Below, in pieces: positions 17,133 through 26,208 of a stretch of 64,000 nucleotides of DNA. Source of the stretch: Bacillota bacterium (GTDB lineage Bacteria > Bacillota > Clostridia > Christensenellales > Aristaeellaceae). The notes under the pieces were generated by a model. It saw only the letters and a list, made by a program, of their open reading frames with translations, was not told the DNA's origin and searched no databases. The DNA is taken from assembly GCA_023413135.1 (NCBI GenBank), contig JAEZQK010000090.1, forward strand, positions 1-64,000. Direction: 5' to 3'. The translations under genes and the position numbers were made by a program. Each line of letters opens with the position of its first letter. Position 1 is the first letter of the stretch.

Positions 17133-18731
17133 TTAATGTTTTGAATGGATGTGAACTGCTTTTTGGGCGCAGGCGATGCCGTCCACCGCGGCGCTCATAA
17201 TGCCGCCCGCGTACCCTGCCCCCTCCCCGGCGGGGAAGATGCCTTGTATCTGGGATTGATGGTTTTCATCCCGGAGGATGCGGACGGGGGAGGAGGAACG
17301 GGCTTCCACGCCGGTCAGAAGCGCATCCGGATGGGCATAGCCGTTTAATTGCTTGTCCATTTGCAAAATCCCGATGCGCATGTCCTCCACGATATACTTG
17401 GGCAAACAGGCGGCAAGGTCCGATGGCGCCACGCCAGGGCGGTAGGTGGGGACCACGCTGCCTATATGGGTGGAAGCGCGGCCACTGAGAAAATCCTCCA
17501 CACGCTGCGCCGGGGCAAAAAAATTTCCGCCCCCCGCCCGGTAAGCCGCCTGCTCCAGCGCGCGCTGGTACTCAAACCCCGCCAGGGGGTGGTCGTCCCC
17601 AAAGTCCAGGGGCGAGACGCCCACCAGCAGCGCGGCGTTGGCGTTTTCCCCGGCCCGTGCATGATAGCTCATGCCATTGACGCACACGCCGCCTTGCTGG
17701 CTTACAGCAGGGATCACCACGCCGCCGGGGCACATGCAAAAGGTATATGCGCCGCGGCCATCCGGGGTGCGTACGCTTAGCTTGTAATCCGCCGCGCCAA
17801 GCTTTGGGTGGCCGGCGAACTTGCCGTACTGCGCCCTGTTGATCAGATGTTGAGGATGCTCGATGCGCGCGCCGACAGCAAACGGCTTTTGTGCCATGGG
17901 CACGCCGGACATAAACGCCATGCGGCATGTATCCCTGGCGCTGTGGCCGATGGCCAGGATCAGCGTATCCGTATCGATCTGCGTTTCCTGTCCGTCTTTC
18001 AAAACGGTGACGCCGCGAAGCTTTCCCTTTTCGGCATGAAGGCTTACAAGCTTTGTTTCAAACAGCACCTCGCCGCCAAGGGAACGTATTTCCTCCCGCA
18101 GGTTTTGAACCACATCCCGCAACAGGTCCGTGCCGATGTGGGCTTTTTGCACGTACAGGATTTCTTCCGGCGCGCCAAAGCCTACCAAAGCCTGCAACAC
18201 ATCCTGGCATAAGGGGTTTTTGATGCCGGTGGTGAGCTTGCCGTCGGAAAAGGCTCCGGCGCCGCCTTCGCCGAAAAGCACGTTGCTTTCCTCGTTCAAA
18301 ATGCCTTCATTCAACAGGATATCGATGTCCTTGGCCCGCTCCCCGACGGGCTTGCCACGTTCAATGAGGATGGGCATGGCTCCGGCTTTGGAAAGCGTCA
18401 GCGCCGCGAACAGCCCGGCCGGGCCCGCCCCCGCCACCACCGGCCGGCGGGCAAAGGATGCGCGGGGAAGCGGACGAGAAGCCTTCTCCTCCTCCACTTT
18501 GGTTGCCGTGCCAAAGCGCAGCCGGCGAAGCACATCCTCCTCCTGCTTTAGGCCGACATCCACGCCGTATACAAAATGTACGTCGCCCTTGTCCCTGGCG
18601 TCTACGCTCTTTTTGACAACGCGGAAGGAAAGAAGTTCTTCCGCCTTGACGTTAAGCTTTTTCGCCGCGGCAAGGCGCAATTCTTTTTCTCCCATATCCA
18701 GGGGCAGCGGCAGGCTGTTTAGGCGCAGCAT
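17133..18731 (-). CDS. FAD-dependent oxidoreductase, COG2509 type
   Basis: The 532-residue flavoprotein has an N-terminal domain of about 90 residues with the IND/DGDVHFVY-type sequence, then a Rossmann dinucleotide site GAGPAGLFAALTLSKAGA (about 100-117), GEGGAGAFSDGKL (about 155) and a C-terminal FAD motif FPAGEGAGYAGGIMSAAVDG. It belongs to the uncharacterised NAD(FAD)-utilising dehydrogenase family common in Clostridia; the reaction is unknown. AAGGAGG precedes ATG 18731. The stop codon falls inside a stretch resembling the end of repeat A (17126-17146). Confidence 0.8.
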   Translation of the reverse strand: MLRLNSLPLPLDMGEKELRLAAAKKLNVKAEELLSFRVVKKSVDARDKGDVHFVYGVDVGLKQEEDVLRRLRFGTATKVEEEKASRPLPRASFARRPVVAGAGPAGLFAALTLSKAGAMPILIERGKPVGERAKDIDILLNEGILNEESNVLFGEGGAGAFSDGKLTTGIKNPLCQDVLQALVGFGAPEEILYVQKAHIGTDLLRDVVQNLREEIRSLGGEVLFETKLVSLHAEKGKLRGVTVLKDGQETQIDTDTLILAIGHSARDTCRMAFMSGVPMAQKPFAVGARIEHPQHLINRAQYGKFAGHPKLGAADYKLSVRTPDGRGAYTFCMCPGGVVIPAVSQQGGVCVNGMSYHARAGENANAALLVGVSPLDFGDDHPLAGFEYQRALEQAAYRAGGGNFFAPAQRVEDFLSGRASTHIGSVVPTYRPGVAPSDLAACLPKYIVEDMRIGILQMDKQLNGYAHPDALLTGVEARSSSPVRILRDENHQSQIQGIFPAGEGAGYAGGIMSAAVDGIACAQKAVHIHSKH

Positions 18732-18865
18732 GGGTTTCCTCCTTTTTTGAACTTCCTTATTGTACCACGCTGGGGCGGGAATGAAAACCTTTCCTTTTTT
18801 TACAAGTTTATCACCAGTTTTTTATCGAAGTCTCGTCTTATAAGTGAAGGGGGTGAGCAGAGCAA

Positions 18866-19384
18866 ATGAACTTTGTTGAGGTACCAAACAGAGTTCAGGA
18901 AGCGGAGCTTGCGCGCATCATGGCGCAGTATGGCAGTCCTCTTCTGAGAATGTGCTATATCTATCTGCGCGATGTTTCCCTGGCGCAGGACGCGGTCCAG
19001 GATACGTTTCTTAAAGCATGCAAAAAGCTTGGTTCTTTCCGGCATGAAGGCACCGAGCAATCCTGGCTCATGCGGATCGCCATCAACACCTGCAAGGATT
19101 ACTTACGCATGTCCTGGTTTCGCAGGGTAGACCGGAAGGTTAGCCTGGACAGCCTCCCTGAAGCGGCACATGAGCCTGCCATGCCGGACACAACCGTTGT
19201 GGACGAGGTCATGCGCCTGCCTGCCAGATACAAGGATGTGGTCCTGCTCCGCTATTACCAGGAAATGAAACTAAAGCATATCAGCGAAACGCTGGGAATC
19301 CCAATAGACACAGTCAAATCACGGTTAAAGCATGCAAACAAAGTGCTGCGCCAAAGGCTGGAAAGGTGGTATTTCGATGAGTAA
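18866..19384 (+). CDS. ECF RNA polymerase sigma factor
   Basis: A 172-residue sigma-70 family protein with only regions 2 and 4. Region 2 spans about 10-85 (RMCYIYLRDVSLAQDAVQDTFLKACKKLGSF) and region 4 about 115-168 (LPARYKDVVLLRYYQEMKLKHISETLGIPIDTVKSRLKHA). Its resemblance is to the SigV/SigW group. It overlaps the next gene, a probable anti-sigma membrane protein, by 8 bp, the usual arrangement for envelope-stress ECF pairs. The target promoters are unknown. Confidence 0.9.
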   Translation: MNFVEVPNRVQEAELARIMAQYGSPLLRMCYIYLRDVSLAQDAVQDTFLKACKKLGSFRHEGTEQSWLMRIAINTCKDYLRMSWFRRVDRKVSLDSLPEAAHEPAMPDTTVVDEVMRLPARYKDVVLLRYYQEMKLKHISETLGIPIDTVKSRLKHANKVLRQRLERWYFDE

Positions 19385-20627
19385 CGAATTCAAGGACCTT
19401 CTCGATCGCCAGCTCTCTGCTTTGGAATGGGATCAAAAAGACAGCCGTGTGGTGCTTCAAAAAGCAAGAGGAGGAATCAAAGTGAAAAGGAAAATGTCCG
19501 CGGCATTGGCCAGTGTCATGGTGCTGATGCTTATGATGATCGGCGCAGCGGTTGCCGCAAGCCTGGGCGTGTTCGGCCAGTTTGGCGATGACGAGGTGAA
19601 CGGTCAAAAGCTTCAAAATCTCGAAAATGTGTCCACAACCTATGGCGAAACCCAAACGGTCCAGCCGCTTGCGGCGGCCGGCGCGCAAGCACCGGAGGCG
19701 AAGAACGTATACGCGCAGATCCTTCAGCATCAGAATGAACGGACCTTCGACTTCACGCTGGAGCAGGCGCATTTTGACGGGAAGAAAATCTACATATCCT
19801 ATACCTTCGTAAAGCCTGCCGACTGGGAGATTGTTTTGGGCGAAGGGGTACCCAGCGGGGATATCCCCTGGGATATACAGGAGCAGGGGAAAACATACGG
19901 TGAAGTCTATTCACATGCCGATCCGGATCTCAATATAAAAATCAACGAATATCTCAACACTCATGACGGCGCTTATGTAATGTTTGACTACGCCGGCCCC
20001 AGCGATGGATTCTACCTGTCCGACGAATCGGACCTTAATATCACCGATTCCGGCAGTAAAGTGCTGGCGGACGGCAAAATCCAGGGGTACGGCGAATATG
20101 AAGGGATTCCCCAAGCGCTTGGGGGTGCGGACAGCGTGGAAGCAAGCGTGCATATCCTCTACGGAACCGAAATCGTCTATCAGGATGCGTCCGGATATAA
20201 GGTTGCATATGTGAGCAATCCGGCGGACCGGGGGATCAAAGACATCCGCTTCACCATCCTGCGCGACGGAAAAACATTGACAAGGGCCGGCGAGGCCGCG
20301 TTTGAACGGTACTCCGCCAAAGCGGAGCTGACGATCTCGCAGGTGGATATCTCAGGCACGCTGACGATGAAATGCCCCGAGGAGTGGACGCGGGTATGGA
20401 CGGAAATGGGCGAGTTTAAAGCCAGCGAAGACTATGTGTACGACTATGCCCTTTACGCCGACGGCAAGCCGTGCAAGGGTACAAGTGCCGGCGTGATGGT
20501 GACAGCGCCCGATCAATTGGAACTGTCGCTGCGCTACGATTTGCCTGCATCCTATCAGGAGCTTACGCTGCGCCCCGTGTACATGCGCAGCGGCGAGAAG
20601 GCCGAAGAGGACATTGCCATCAAGTAA
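19377..20627 (+). CDS. Probable anti-sigma / DUF4179-like membrane protein
   Basis: The 416-residue product has a short cytoplasmic N-terminus (about 1-40), one transmembrane helix (SAALASVMVLMLMMIGAAVAASLG, about 40-62) and a large outside domain rich in beta-strand-like sequence. This topology and the 8-bp overlap with the ECF sigma gene suggest it holds the sigma factor inactive through its N-terminus and senses something outside. A ZAS zinc motif (HxxxCxxC) is absent, so it is a non-zinc type. Start ATG 19377 overlaps the sigma stop, with GGAAAGGTGG upstream. Confidence 0.75.
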   Translation: MSNEFKDLLDRQLSALEWDQKDSRVVLQKARGGIKVKRKMSAALASVMVLMLMMIGAAVAASLGVFGQFGDDEVNGQKLQNLENVSTTYGETQTVQPLAAAGAQAPEAKNVYAQILQHQNERTFDFTLEQAHFDGKKIYISYTFVKPADWEIVLGEGVPSGDIPWDIQEQGKTYGEVYSHADPDLNIKINEYLNTHDGAYVMFDYAGPSDGFYLSDESDLNITDSGSKVLADGKIQGYGEYEGIPQALGGADSVEASVHILYGTEIVYQDASGYKVAYVSNPADRGIKDIRFTILRDGKTLTRAGEAAFERYSAKAELTISQVDISGTLTMKCPEEWTRVWTEMGEFKASEDYVYDYALYADGKPCKGTSAGVMVTAPDQLELSLRYDLPASYQELTLRPVYMRSGEKAEEDIAIK

Positions 20628-20636
20628 GCATGCAAT

Positions 20637-20686
20637 AGAGAGTCTGGCCTCCTGCCTGGTATTTGCCGGGCGGGAGGCTCTCTTTG
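20637..20686 (+). terminator. Intrinsic terminator after the sigma/anti-sigma pair
   Basis: AGAGAG plus GGCCTCCTGCC pair with GGGCGGGAGGC plus CTCTCT, followed by TTTG. Long, GC-rich and directly downstream of the stop at 20627. Confidence 0.7.
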
Positions 20687-20748
20687 TCTGCCAAGAAACC
20701 CTTTCCCTTTCGTGCAACCAACGGTATAATAGCCATGAGGTGGGACGG

Positions 20749-21960
20749 GTGAAGCAAAAAACGGTGCTGGTAATAGGCGGCGGCGCGGCGGGGCTGACGG
20801 CGGCCATCTGCGCGGCCCGGCAGGGCGCGAAGGTGACCGTGCTGGAAAAAATGGACCGGGTGGGCAAAAAGATATTGGCAACGGGCAATGGCCGCTGCAA
20901 TGTAATGAACGTGGGCCCGCTAAAGTATCACGGCGGGGAAGCGTTCGCCAAAGAAGTACTTACCCATGCGGATGTGCGCCGGGTGGCCGCTTTTTTTGAC
21001 AGCCTGGGCCTAAACCTTCGGGAAGAGGAGGACGGGAGGGTCTATCCTGCCAGCGGCCTTGCCTCTTCCGTATTGGATGTATTGCGGTTGGGTTGTGCCC
21101 GGCATGGAGTGGAAACCGTATGCGGTATGGCTGTTTCCCGTATCGAAAAGCTTAACGGTAGCTGGCTGGCTTTCGCGGGGGACAAGCAATATACGGCTGA
21201 TGCCGTGATCGTGGCGGGCGGCGGGAAGGCTGCACCCAAGCTTGGCAGCGACGGCAGCGCCTATGCGCTGCTTACATCTAAGGGGCACCGCTTGATTTCG
21301 CCCCGGCCCGCCATTACCCAATTGAAGACGGAAACAGAGCCCATCCGCGGCCTGAATGGTATCCGGGCCCAGGCGGAAGTCTGGCTGACCCGCAGGGATA
21401 CGATCCTTCAACGGGAAAAAGGCGAGATCCTGTTCACCGAATACGGGGTAAGCGGCGTGGCTGCCATGCAATTGGCCAGGGATGCCGCGGGAGCCACATT
21501 GCACATATGCCTGCTGCCGGCTTTCAATATGGAAGAAACCGATCTGTTTCCCGCCCTTTTGCGCCGGGCGGAGCTTTTTTTCGATGCGCCCCTGGAGCAG
21601 TATTTTTCGGGCTGGCTGCATGTAAGGCTGGGCATGGCTATTATGAAGCGTGCGGGAATCGGCCCACTGTCCCGCCTATGCGCCTCCCTTTCTTCCAGGG
21701 AAATCTCCGCCCTTGCATCATTCATGGTAGACTTTCCGCTTGCCATCACCGGCGTGCAGGGATTTGACAGCGCCCAGGTGACGGCTGGCGGCATCGATAC
21801 CCGTGATTTTGATCCGGCCACCATGGCCTCCCGCCTTGCTTCCGGTTTGTACGCCGTGGGGGAAGTGCTGGACGTGGACGGTGACTGCGGCGGCTTTAAC
21901 CTGCTCTTCGCCTGGGCCGGCGGCATCCTGGCCGGGGAGAACGCGCCAGGGGCTCCGTAA
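20749..21960 (+). CDS. HI0933/BaiN-like flavoprotein
   Basis: The 403-residue FAD enzyme starts with a dinucleotide-binding motif (VLVIGGGAAGLTAAICAARQGAKVTVLEK), then the family's GKKILATGNGRCNVMN, and ends with AVGEVLDVDGDCGGFNLLFAWAGG. This is the HI0933 (BaiN/RdsA-type) family; one member reduces bile-acid intermediates but most are uncharacterised. Start is GTG 20749 with GAGGTGG upstream; the longer frame runs back into the terminator of the previous gene. Monocistronic. Confidence 0.82.
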   Translation: MKQKTVLVIGGGAAGLTAAICAARQGAKVTVLEKMDRVGKKILATGNGRCNVMNVGPLKYHGGEAFAKEVLTHADVRRVAAFFDSLGLNLREEEDGRVYPASGLASSVLDVLRLGCARHGVETVCGMAVSRIEKLNGSWLAFAGDKQYTADAVIVAGGGKAAPKLGSDGSAYALLTSKGHRLISPRPAITQLKTETEPIRGLNGIRAQAEVWLTRRDTILQREKGEILFTEYGVSGVAAMQLARDAAGATLHICLLPAFNMEETDLFPALLRRAELFFDAPLEQYFSGWLHVRLGMAIMKRAGIGPLSRLCASLSSREISALASFMVDFPLAITGVQGFDSAQVTAGGIDTRDFDPATMASRLASGLYAVGEVLDVDGDCGGFNLLFAWAGGILAGENAPGAP

Positions 21961-21969
21961 CCCCGACCC

Positions 21970-22185
21970 CGCCAGTGGCGGATGAGGGAGGGGTGGAGGA
22001 GGCTGGCGAAACAAGCGCTGCGAGCGGCAGCGAGTCAGCGCGCCGATTGAGCCAGATGGATGAGCCCCTGGACCCCGCCAAAGGCTCCGAAGCCGAAGCG
22101 CCGCCTGTGGCGGATGAAGCGAGGCGGAGGAGGCTGGCGAAACGAGCAATGCGAACGGAGTGAGCAGTGCGACGATTGAGCCAGC
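21970..22185 (+). repeat. Dispersed repeat D, copies 1 and 2 in tandem
   Basis: Two related units, 21970-22059 and 22080-22185, share GCCNNTGGCGGATGA, GGAGGAGGCTGGCGAAAC and GCGANGATTGAGCCAG-type blocks; a third copy is at 44996-45107. Copies 2 and 3 agree at nearly every position over about 100 bp. Open frames through them are chance. Confidence 0.75.
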
Positions 22186-22232
22186 CGGAATATAACCCCT
22201 TTGGAAACCCCATTTATAATATTATCCGCATA

Positions 22233-22259
22233 AAAAAACGTCCGGGATGGAGCGTTTTT
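22233..22259. terminator. Probable bidirectional terminator
   Basis: AAAAACGTCC and GGAGCGTTTTT pair with one bulge, with A and T runs at the ends, between the plus-strand flavoprotein and the minus-strand LysM gene. Confidence 0.5.
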
Positions 22260-22306
22260 CTCAGCGCCGTCCCAGACTGTTCCAATGGTCACGATGCCTG
22301 TTTCTT

Positions 22307-23164
22307 TCACCCGATCGGCACACGGTATTCAAAAGTATGCCAGATACCGAAATCATCCCTGACGACCAGGCCCCTCTGGCCGCCGGCTGCGCTGTCCATG
22401 TAATAGGCATACGCGGAGCCTTGGGTGAACTGGCAGGTGAAGTCGCCGGTGAATGTGACGGGGGCGGCGTCAAAACGCAGTTCGGTTGCGGTCACCGTCG
22501 TGGCGATGGTGGTCGCCGTGGAACTGCCATAGGTCATATCGCCGAATATCTGGGCGCCGCTCTCGCCCCGGAGCAGCGCGATATTCCTCTGTGCCGCCGC
22601 CAGGTTCTGTTCGCATGTGCATGCCGACGGCGCTGTGCCCGGGATGCAGATCTGCTGTCCCACACGGAGATTGGCCGGGTTAATGCCCGGGTTTGCATCC
22701 AAAATGCTTTGAGCAGTGACGCCAAATCTCTGCGACAGACTGAAAATCGAATCGCCGGTCATGATGGTATAGACAAAGGTGTTCCCGGGACAGACGGTCG
22801 GGGCCGCGGAGGGGATGCAAATGATCTGCCCTACCCTTAAGCTGTCCGGCAGAATGCTTGGGTTCAAGTCCAAAATGCTTTGCGGGGTGACGCCAAACCT
22901 CTGCGCCAGCAGGAAAAGCGTATCACCGGCCCTGATGGTATAGGAAAAGGAGTTGGGAGGGCAGACGGGCGGGGGGGCGACGCCGGGGATGCAAACGATC
23001 TCCCCGACCCTCAGGTTGTTGGGGCTAAGACCTGGATTTGCGTCCAATATGCTTTGTGTTGTTATGCCGAACCGCATCGAAATGGAAAATAATGTATCTC
23101 CCGCCTGGATGGAATATGCTGTCTGCCCATTGGTACAAGTTCTGGCTGCTCCCGGATCGCTCAT
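22307..23164 (-). CDS. Protein with three LysM domains
   Basis: The 285-residue product has three LysM repeats (about 13-58, 68-113 and 122-167), each with the pattern YSIQAGDTLFSISMRFGI, SILDANPG and LRVGEIVCIP, joined by Pro/Cys-containing linkers. LysM binds peptidoglycan N-acetylglucosamine. The C-terminal 110 residues (after CTCEQNLAAAQRNI) form a unique beta-rich domain. There is no signal peptide, as in spore-associated LysM proteins such as SafA, so a spore coat or cortex role is possible. Start ATG 23164 with AAAGGTGAT upstream. Confidence 0.8.
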   Translation of the reverse strand: MSDPGAARTCTNGQTAYSIQAGDTLFSISMRFGITTQSILDANPGLSPNNLRVGEIVCIPGVAPPPVCPPNSFSYTIRAGDTLFLLAQRFGVTPQSILDLNPSILPDSLRVGQIICIPSAAPTVCPGNTFVYTIMTGDSIFSLSQRFGVTAQSILDANPGINPANLRVGQQICIPGTAPSACTCEQNLAAAQRNIALLRGESGAQIFGDMTYGSSTATTIATTVTATELRFDAAPVTFTGDFTCQFTQGSAYAYYMDSAAGGQRGLVVRDDFGIWHTFEYRVPIG

Positions 23165-23385
23165 GAATATCACCTTTCTACTATTATGGTTTGTTGGCAT
23201 GATTCATGGTATGAAACAACGGAATCAGGCGTTCCATGAGCGGTAATGGTCAAAGTGTTTGTGCTTGGCAAGCGGCTTCATTTAAATGCGGGCGGGACAA
23301 TTTTCAGGAACCTCATGAACCAACCACAAGAGCAAAAAGATGAAACAGACGGCCGCCGCCTAAGATGAGCGAAGGCCGCAAAAAA

Positions 23386-23425
23386 CCGCCCGGTGCCTTT
23401 ATGAAGGCTCTGGGCGGCTTTTTTT
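23386..23425. terminator. Bidirectional intrinsic terminator
   Basis: CCGCCCGGTGCCTTT and AAGGCTCTGGGCGG pair, with AAAAAA before and TTTTTTT after, so it can end the minus-strand PdxA2-type gene and stop plus-strand transcripts. Confidence 0.75.
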
Positions 23426-23432
23426 GCGGGGC

Positions 23433-24458
23433 TTATCTTTTCGAGGTGGCGAGCCGGATCGCGTAGTCAATCGCGTTTATTAGGCTTTCCTCGTTTGCTG
23501 TACCCTTGCCGGCCTGGTCAAACGCGGTACCATGGTCAACCGAGCTTCGGATGATGGGAAGCCCCAGCGTCACGTTAACGCCGGTGACGGACTGCCATTT
23601 TCCAGCCGTATTGTCATACTGGAAACCGATAACCTTGAGCGGGATATGCCCCTGGTCGTGATACTGCGCGACGGCAATATCGTACAAGCCGCCCTTTGCC
23701 TTGGAAAAAAGCGTGTCGGGGGGGAGGGGGCCTTCGGCGTTGATCCCTTCCTTTCGGGCGTCTTCAATGGCGGGGCCGATCTCCTGGATTTCCTCAAGGC
23801 CGAAGAGGCCGTGTTCGCCGGCGTGCGGGTTCAGCCCGGCGACGCCGATACGGGGAGCTTTCATGCCAAGCTCGCGGCAGGCGCGGTCCGCGAGGCGGAT
23901 CACTTCCAGCACACGGGCGCGCTTGCATAGGTCGCAGGCTTCACGAAGGGAAACGTGTGTGGAAACATGCACTACACGAAGCAAACCGTCAGCCAGCATC
24001 ATGCTGTAATCCTTCGTGCCGGTCAGTTCGGCGTAGATTTCCGTATGCCCGCTGTAATGGTGCCCGGCCAGGTGAAGTGCTTCCTTGTTGAGCGGGCAGG
24101 TAACGGTGGCATCGATCTGGCCGTTCATGGCAAGCTCTATCACCTTTTCAACGGCCCGGAAAGCGGCCTCACCGCCTTGCGCCTGCAGTTCACCAAGCCG
24201 CAGGGTATCCATATCAACGATGCTCATGTCAAGAACGTCGGCTATACCCGGCTCAAACACGGCATCCCTGATACTTTCCAAAGGCCTGACCTGCAGCTTC
24301 GCGCCGGCGATCCGTGCAGCCTGGGCGAGTACTTTTGCACTGCCCACCGCCAGCGGACGGCAGCGCTCATAGATCTCCCGCCTTGCCAGTGCTTTTGCCA
24401 GGATTTCCGGCCCGATGCCGCACGGGTCGCCCAGTGTGATGCCTACGATTGGTTTCAT
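23433..24458 (-). CDS. PdxA2-type 4-phospho-acid-sugar dehydrogenase
   Basis: The 341-residue enzyme belongs to the PdxA family (GITLGDPCGIGPEI at the N-terminus; CPLNKEALHLAGHHYSGHTEIYAE; metal-binding His at VHVSTHVSL; GLNPHAGEHGLFG; QYHDQGHIPLK). PdxA itself oxidises 4-phosphohydroxy-L-threonine in vitamin B6 synthesis. The overlapping DUF1537 kinase points instead to PdxA2, which oxidises D-erythronate- or D-threonate-4-phosphate to a 3-keto acid that loses CO2 to give dihydroxyacetone phosphate. It overlaps the kinase by 4 bp (ATGA). Assignment to PdxA2 rather than PdxA is from context. Confidence 0.85.
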   Translation of the reverse strand: MKPIVGITLGDPCGIGPEILAKALARREIYERCRPLAVGSAKVLAQAARIAGAKLQVRPLESIRDAVFEPGIADVLDMSIVDMDTLRLGELQAQGGEAAFRAVEKVIELAMNGQIDATVTCPLNKEALHLAGHHYSGHTEIYAELTGTKDYSMMLADGLLRVVHVSTHVSLREACDLCKRARVLEVIRLADRACRELGMKAPRIGVAGLNPHAGEHGLFGLEEIQEIGPAIEDARKEGINAEGPLPPDTLFSKAKGGLYDIAVAQYHDQGHIPLKVIGFQYDNTAGKWQSVTGVNVTLGLPIIRSSVDHGTAFDQAGKGTANEESLINAIDYAIRLATSKR

Positions 24459-25726
24459 GAATTTGCACCCTCTTTTGCTGTTGGCTGCGCCTTGGAGAGC
24501 ATGGCCAGTATGTTCGGGATAATTTCATCGCTTCCAAAGCTGCCGGATTTTGTGATGATGTTACCATGGTATTTGCCGGTGATGATTTCGGAAAGAACGA
24601 CGCCCCCGGAAATTTCACCGAGTGGACGTATCGCGGTAGCCCCCGCTTGACACAGGAACGATGCAAGCGTATCGCCGCCGAATACGCACAGCGTTCCGGA
24701 AAAACCGGAGCCAAGAAGTGAAGCCGCGGCGCGGCCAAGGTTCCTGGCGATCCGTTTACCCGTTTCCCCGGCGGAAAGGCCCATTTCGTGTGCCCGGCGG
24801 CCTGCGTCCCGCACGTCGTCTTCGCATAAAGCGGCCGTCAGCATGAAGCTGCCCTTTGCCATGGCGTCAAAAAGGCGGGCGTTCAGTGCGCTAAGGTCAG
24901 GGGTTTGTGCAAGAAGGTCCGGAAAAGAAACGCGGGGAAGCCCGCAATCCTGCGCGCAGCGAAGCTGGCGCAGCGCGATTTCGCTGGTGCTTCCGGAAAG
25001 AACCATAAGGGGCGCTTGCATTGCTGGAAGCCGGGTTTCGCGCTCGGATAGCGACAAAAGCCCCGGCAGATATTTTGAGAACCCGGCGCACCCGGACATC
25101 AGCGTAAAACCGCCATCATGCACTGCATGCGCCGCGGCGGCCATGTCCGCTTCGCATGCGGCTTCAAACAGATGGATCACACGCTGGCCTTTTTGGGTGT
25201 GGAGCTCAGCGGTTGTGCCCGCCGCTTCCTTAATTGCCTCGCAAATAGTAAGATCGCACTGTTCGCGGAGAATATCCCGCACCGAATCGTGCCGGACGGG
25301 GTTATGCAGGTCGCTCCCGAAAACGCTTTTTGTGACAGGAACGCCGTATATAAAAAGCTGGCCGGCTTTTACCGTACGGCCGTTTTCGGGGTAAGCGGGC
25401 ACGAATGCCAGACTTTCGCCCCAGCCTTCGATGGCGGCACAAAGAGCCGCGCCGACATTGCCGCGCAGCCCGGAATCTGTTTTGACGTACAGCACACAGG
25501 CACCGGAGGCTTTCGCGAGCCTGGCCGCGTCGCTTGTCTTTTCGAAGGCTTTCGTGACTGACACGTGCCGCGTGTCAAGGTTGACGATGAGTACCGGTTC
25601 CGCTGCTTCCGGGAAGGTGCGCGGTGCATGAATGCAGACAAGCGCGGGAACGCCCCTTTGCGTAAGCTGCACACCTGTGTCCAATGCGCCGGTAAGGTCG
25701 TCTGCAAGAATGACCGCTTTGTACAT
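24455..25726 (-). CDS. Four-carbon acid sugar kinase (DUF1537), kinase 1
   Basis: The 423-residue ATP-dependent kinase phosphorylates acid sugars such as erythronate or threonate. The N-terminal substrate domain opens with AVILADDLTGALDTGVQL and contains VKTDSGLRGNVG; the C-terminal nucleotide domain has VFGGDTLASFL and GGVVLSEIITGKYHG. The size is typical of DtnK/DenK. It is the first gene of a two-gene operon with the PdxA2-type dehydrogenase, divergent from the big catabolic operon across a 480-bp gap. The exact sugar acid is not determinable. Confidence 0.85.
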   Translation of the reverse strand: MYKAVILADDLTGALDTGVQLTQRGVPALVCIHAPRTFPEAAEPVLIVNLDTRHVSVTKAFEKTSDAARLAKASGACVLYVKTDSGLRGNVGAALCAAIEGWGESLAFVPAYPENGRTVKAGQLFIYGVPVTKSVFGSDLHNPVRHDSVRDILREQCDLTICEAIKEAAGTTAELHTQKGQRVIHLFEAACEADMAAAAHAVHDGGFTLMSGCAGFSKYLPGLLSLSERETRLPAMQAPLMVLSGSTSEIALRQLRCAQDCGLPRVSFPDLLAQTPDLSALNARLFDAMAKGSFMLTAALCEDDVRDAGRRAHEMGLSAGETGKRIARNLGRAAASLLGSGFSGTLCVFGGDTLASFLCQAGATAIRPLGEISGGVVLSEIITGKYHGNIITKSGSFGSDEIIPNILAMLSKAQPTAKEGANS

Positions 25727-26208
25727 TCCGTGTCCCCCGAAATTTCACCGTGATGTATATCATTGTAGGGGTCCGCAAGAAAAAATGCAAGGATTGCGTG
25801 CGGCCGGATGTTTCTTTGTGAAACAAACGGGACGATCCGGTTAAATATGCGTATAATGAAATGATATACGCCGCCAATGAACAGAACAAAATATGGCATA
25901 TCAATTCTTCGAGCCTAAACAGGCGGAGACAGATGCAAAATGTGGGAAATCCATAAAATGCTGAATTAATATGGGTGATTATTCCCAAAAACAGCCTGGT
26001 CTGTTGTGCGTAATGATGAATGACATCAGCGCAAAATATGAAAAAAATAGTGCAAAAAATGAGGGGAACGGACAGAAAATTGCAAAACATCATAAAATAA
26101 GAAATGCATAGGACAAAATATGAGTAGATTTCATGCCTTTGACCCTGTATAATGGAATCATCAAAAGCGCCGAAAAAAGAAATACCGGCGGTTTAAGGAG
26201 CGGTGAAA
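25727..26208. promoter_or_regulatory. Divergent control region of the catabolic island
   Basis: A 482-bp, AT-rich, gene-free stretch between two operons. TATAAT at 26148-26153 is a probable -10 box for the forward operon, though its -35 box is poor. GTTTC-TTTGT-GAAAC at 25810-25824 is a perfect 5-bp inverted repeat that could be an operator. No regulator gene lies adjacent, so the controlling protein must be encoded elsewhere. Confidence 0.45.

Noticed and set aside
21960..22306. Small ORFs inside the repeat D tandem
   Set aside because: They follow the repeat's reading frames, lack ribosome sites and end within the repeat units.
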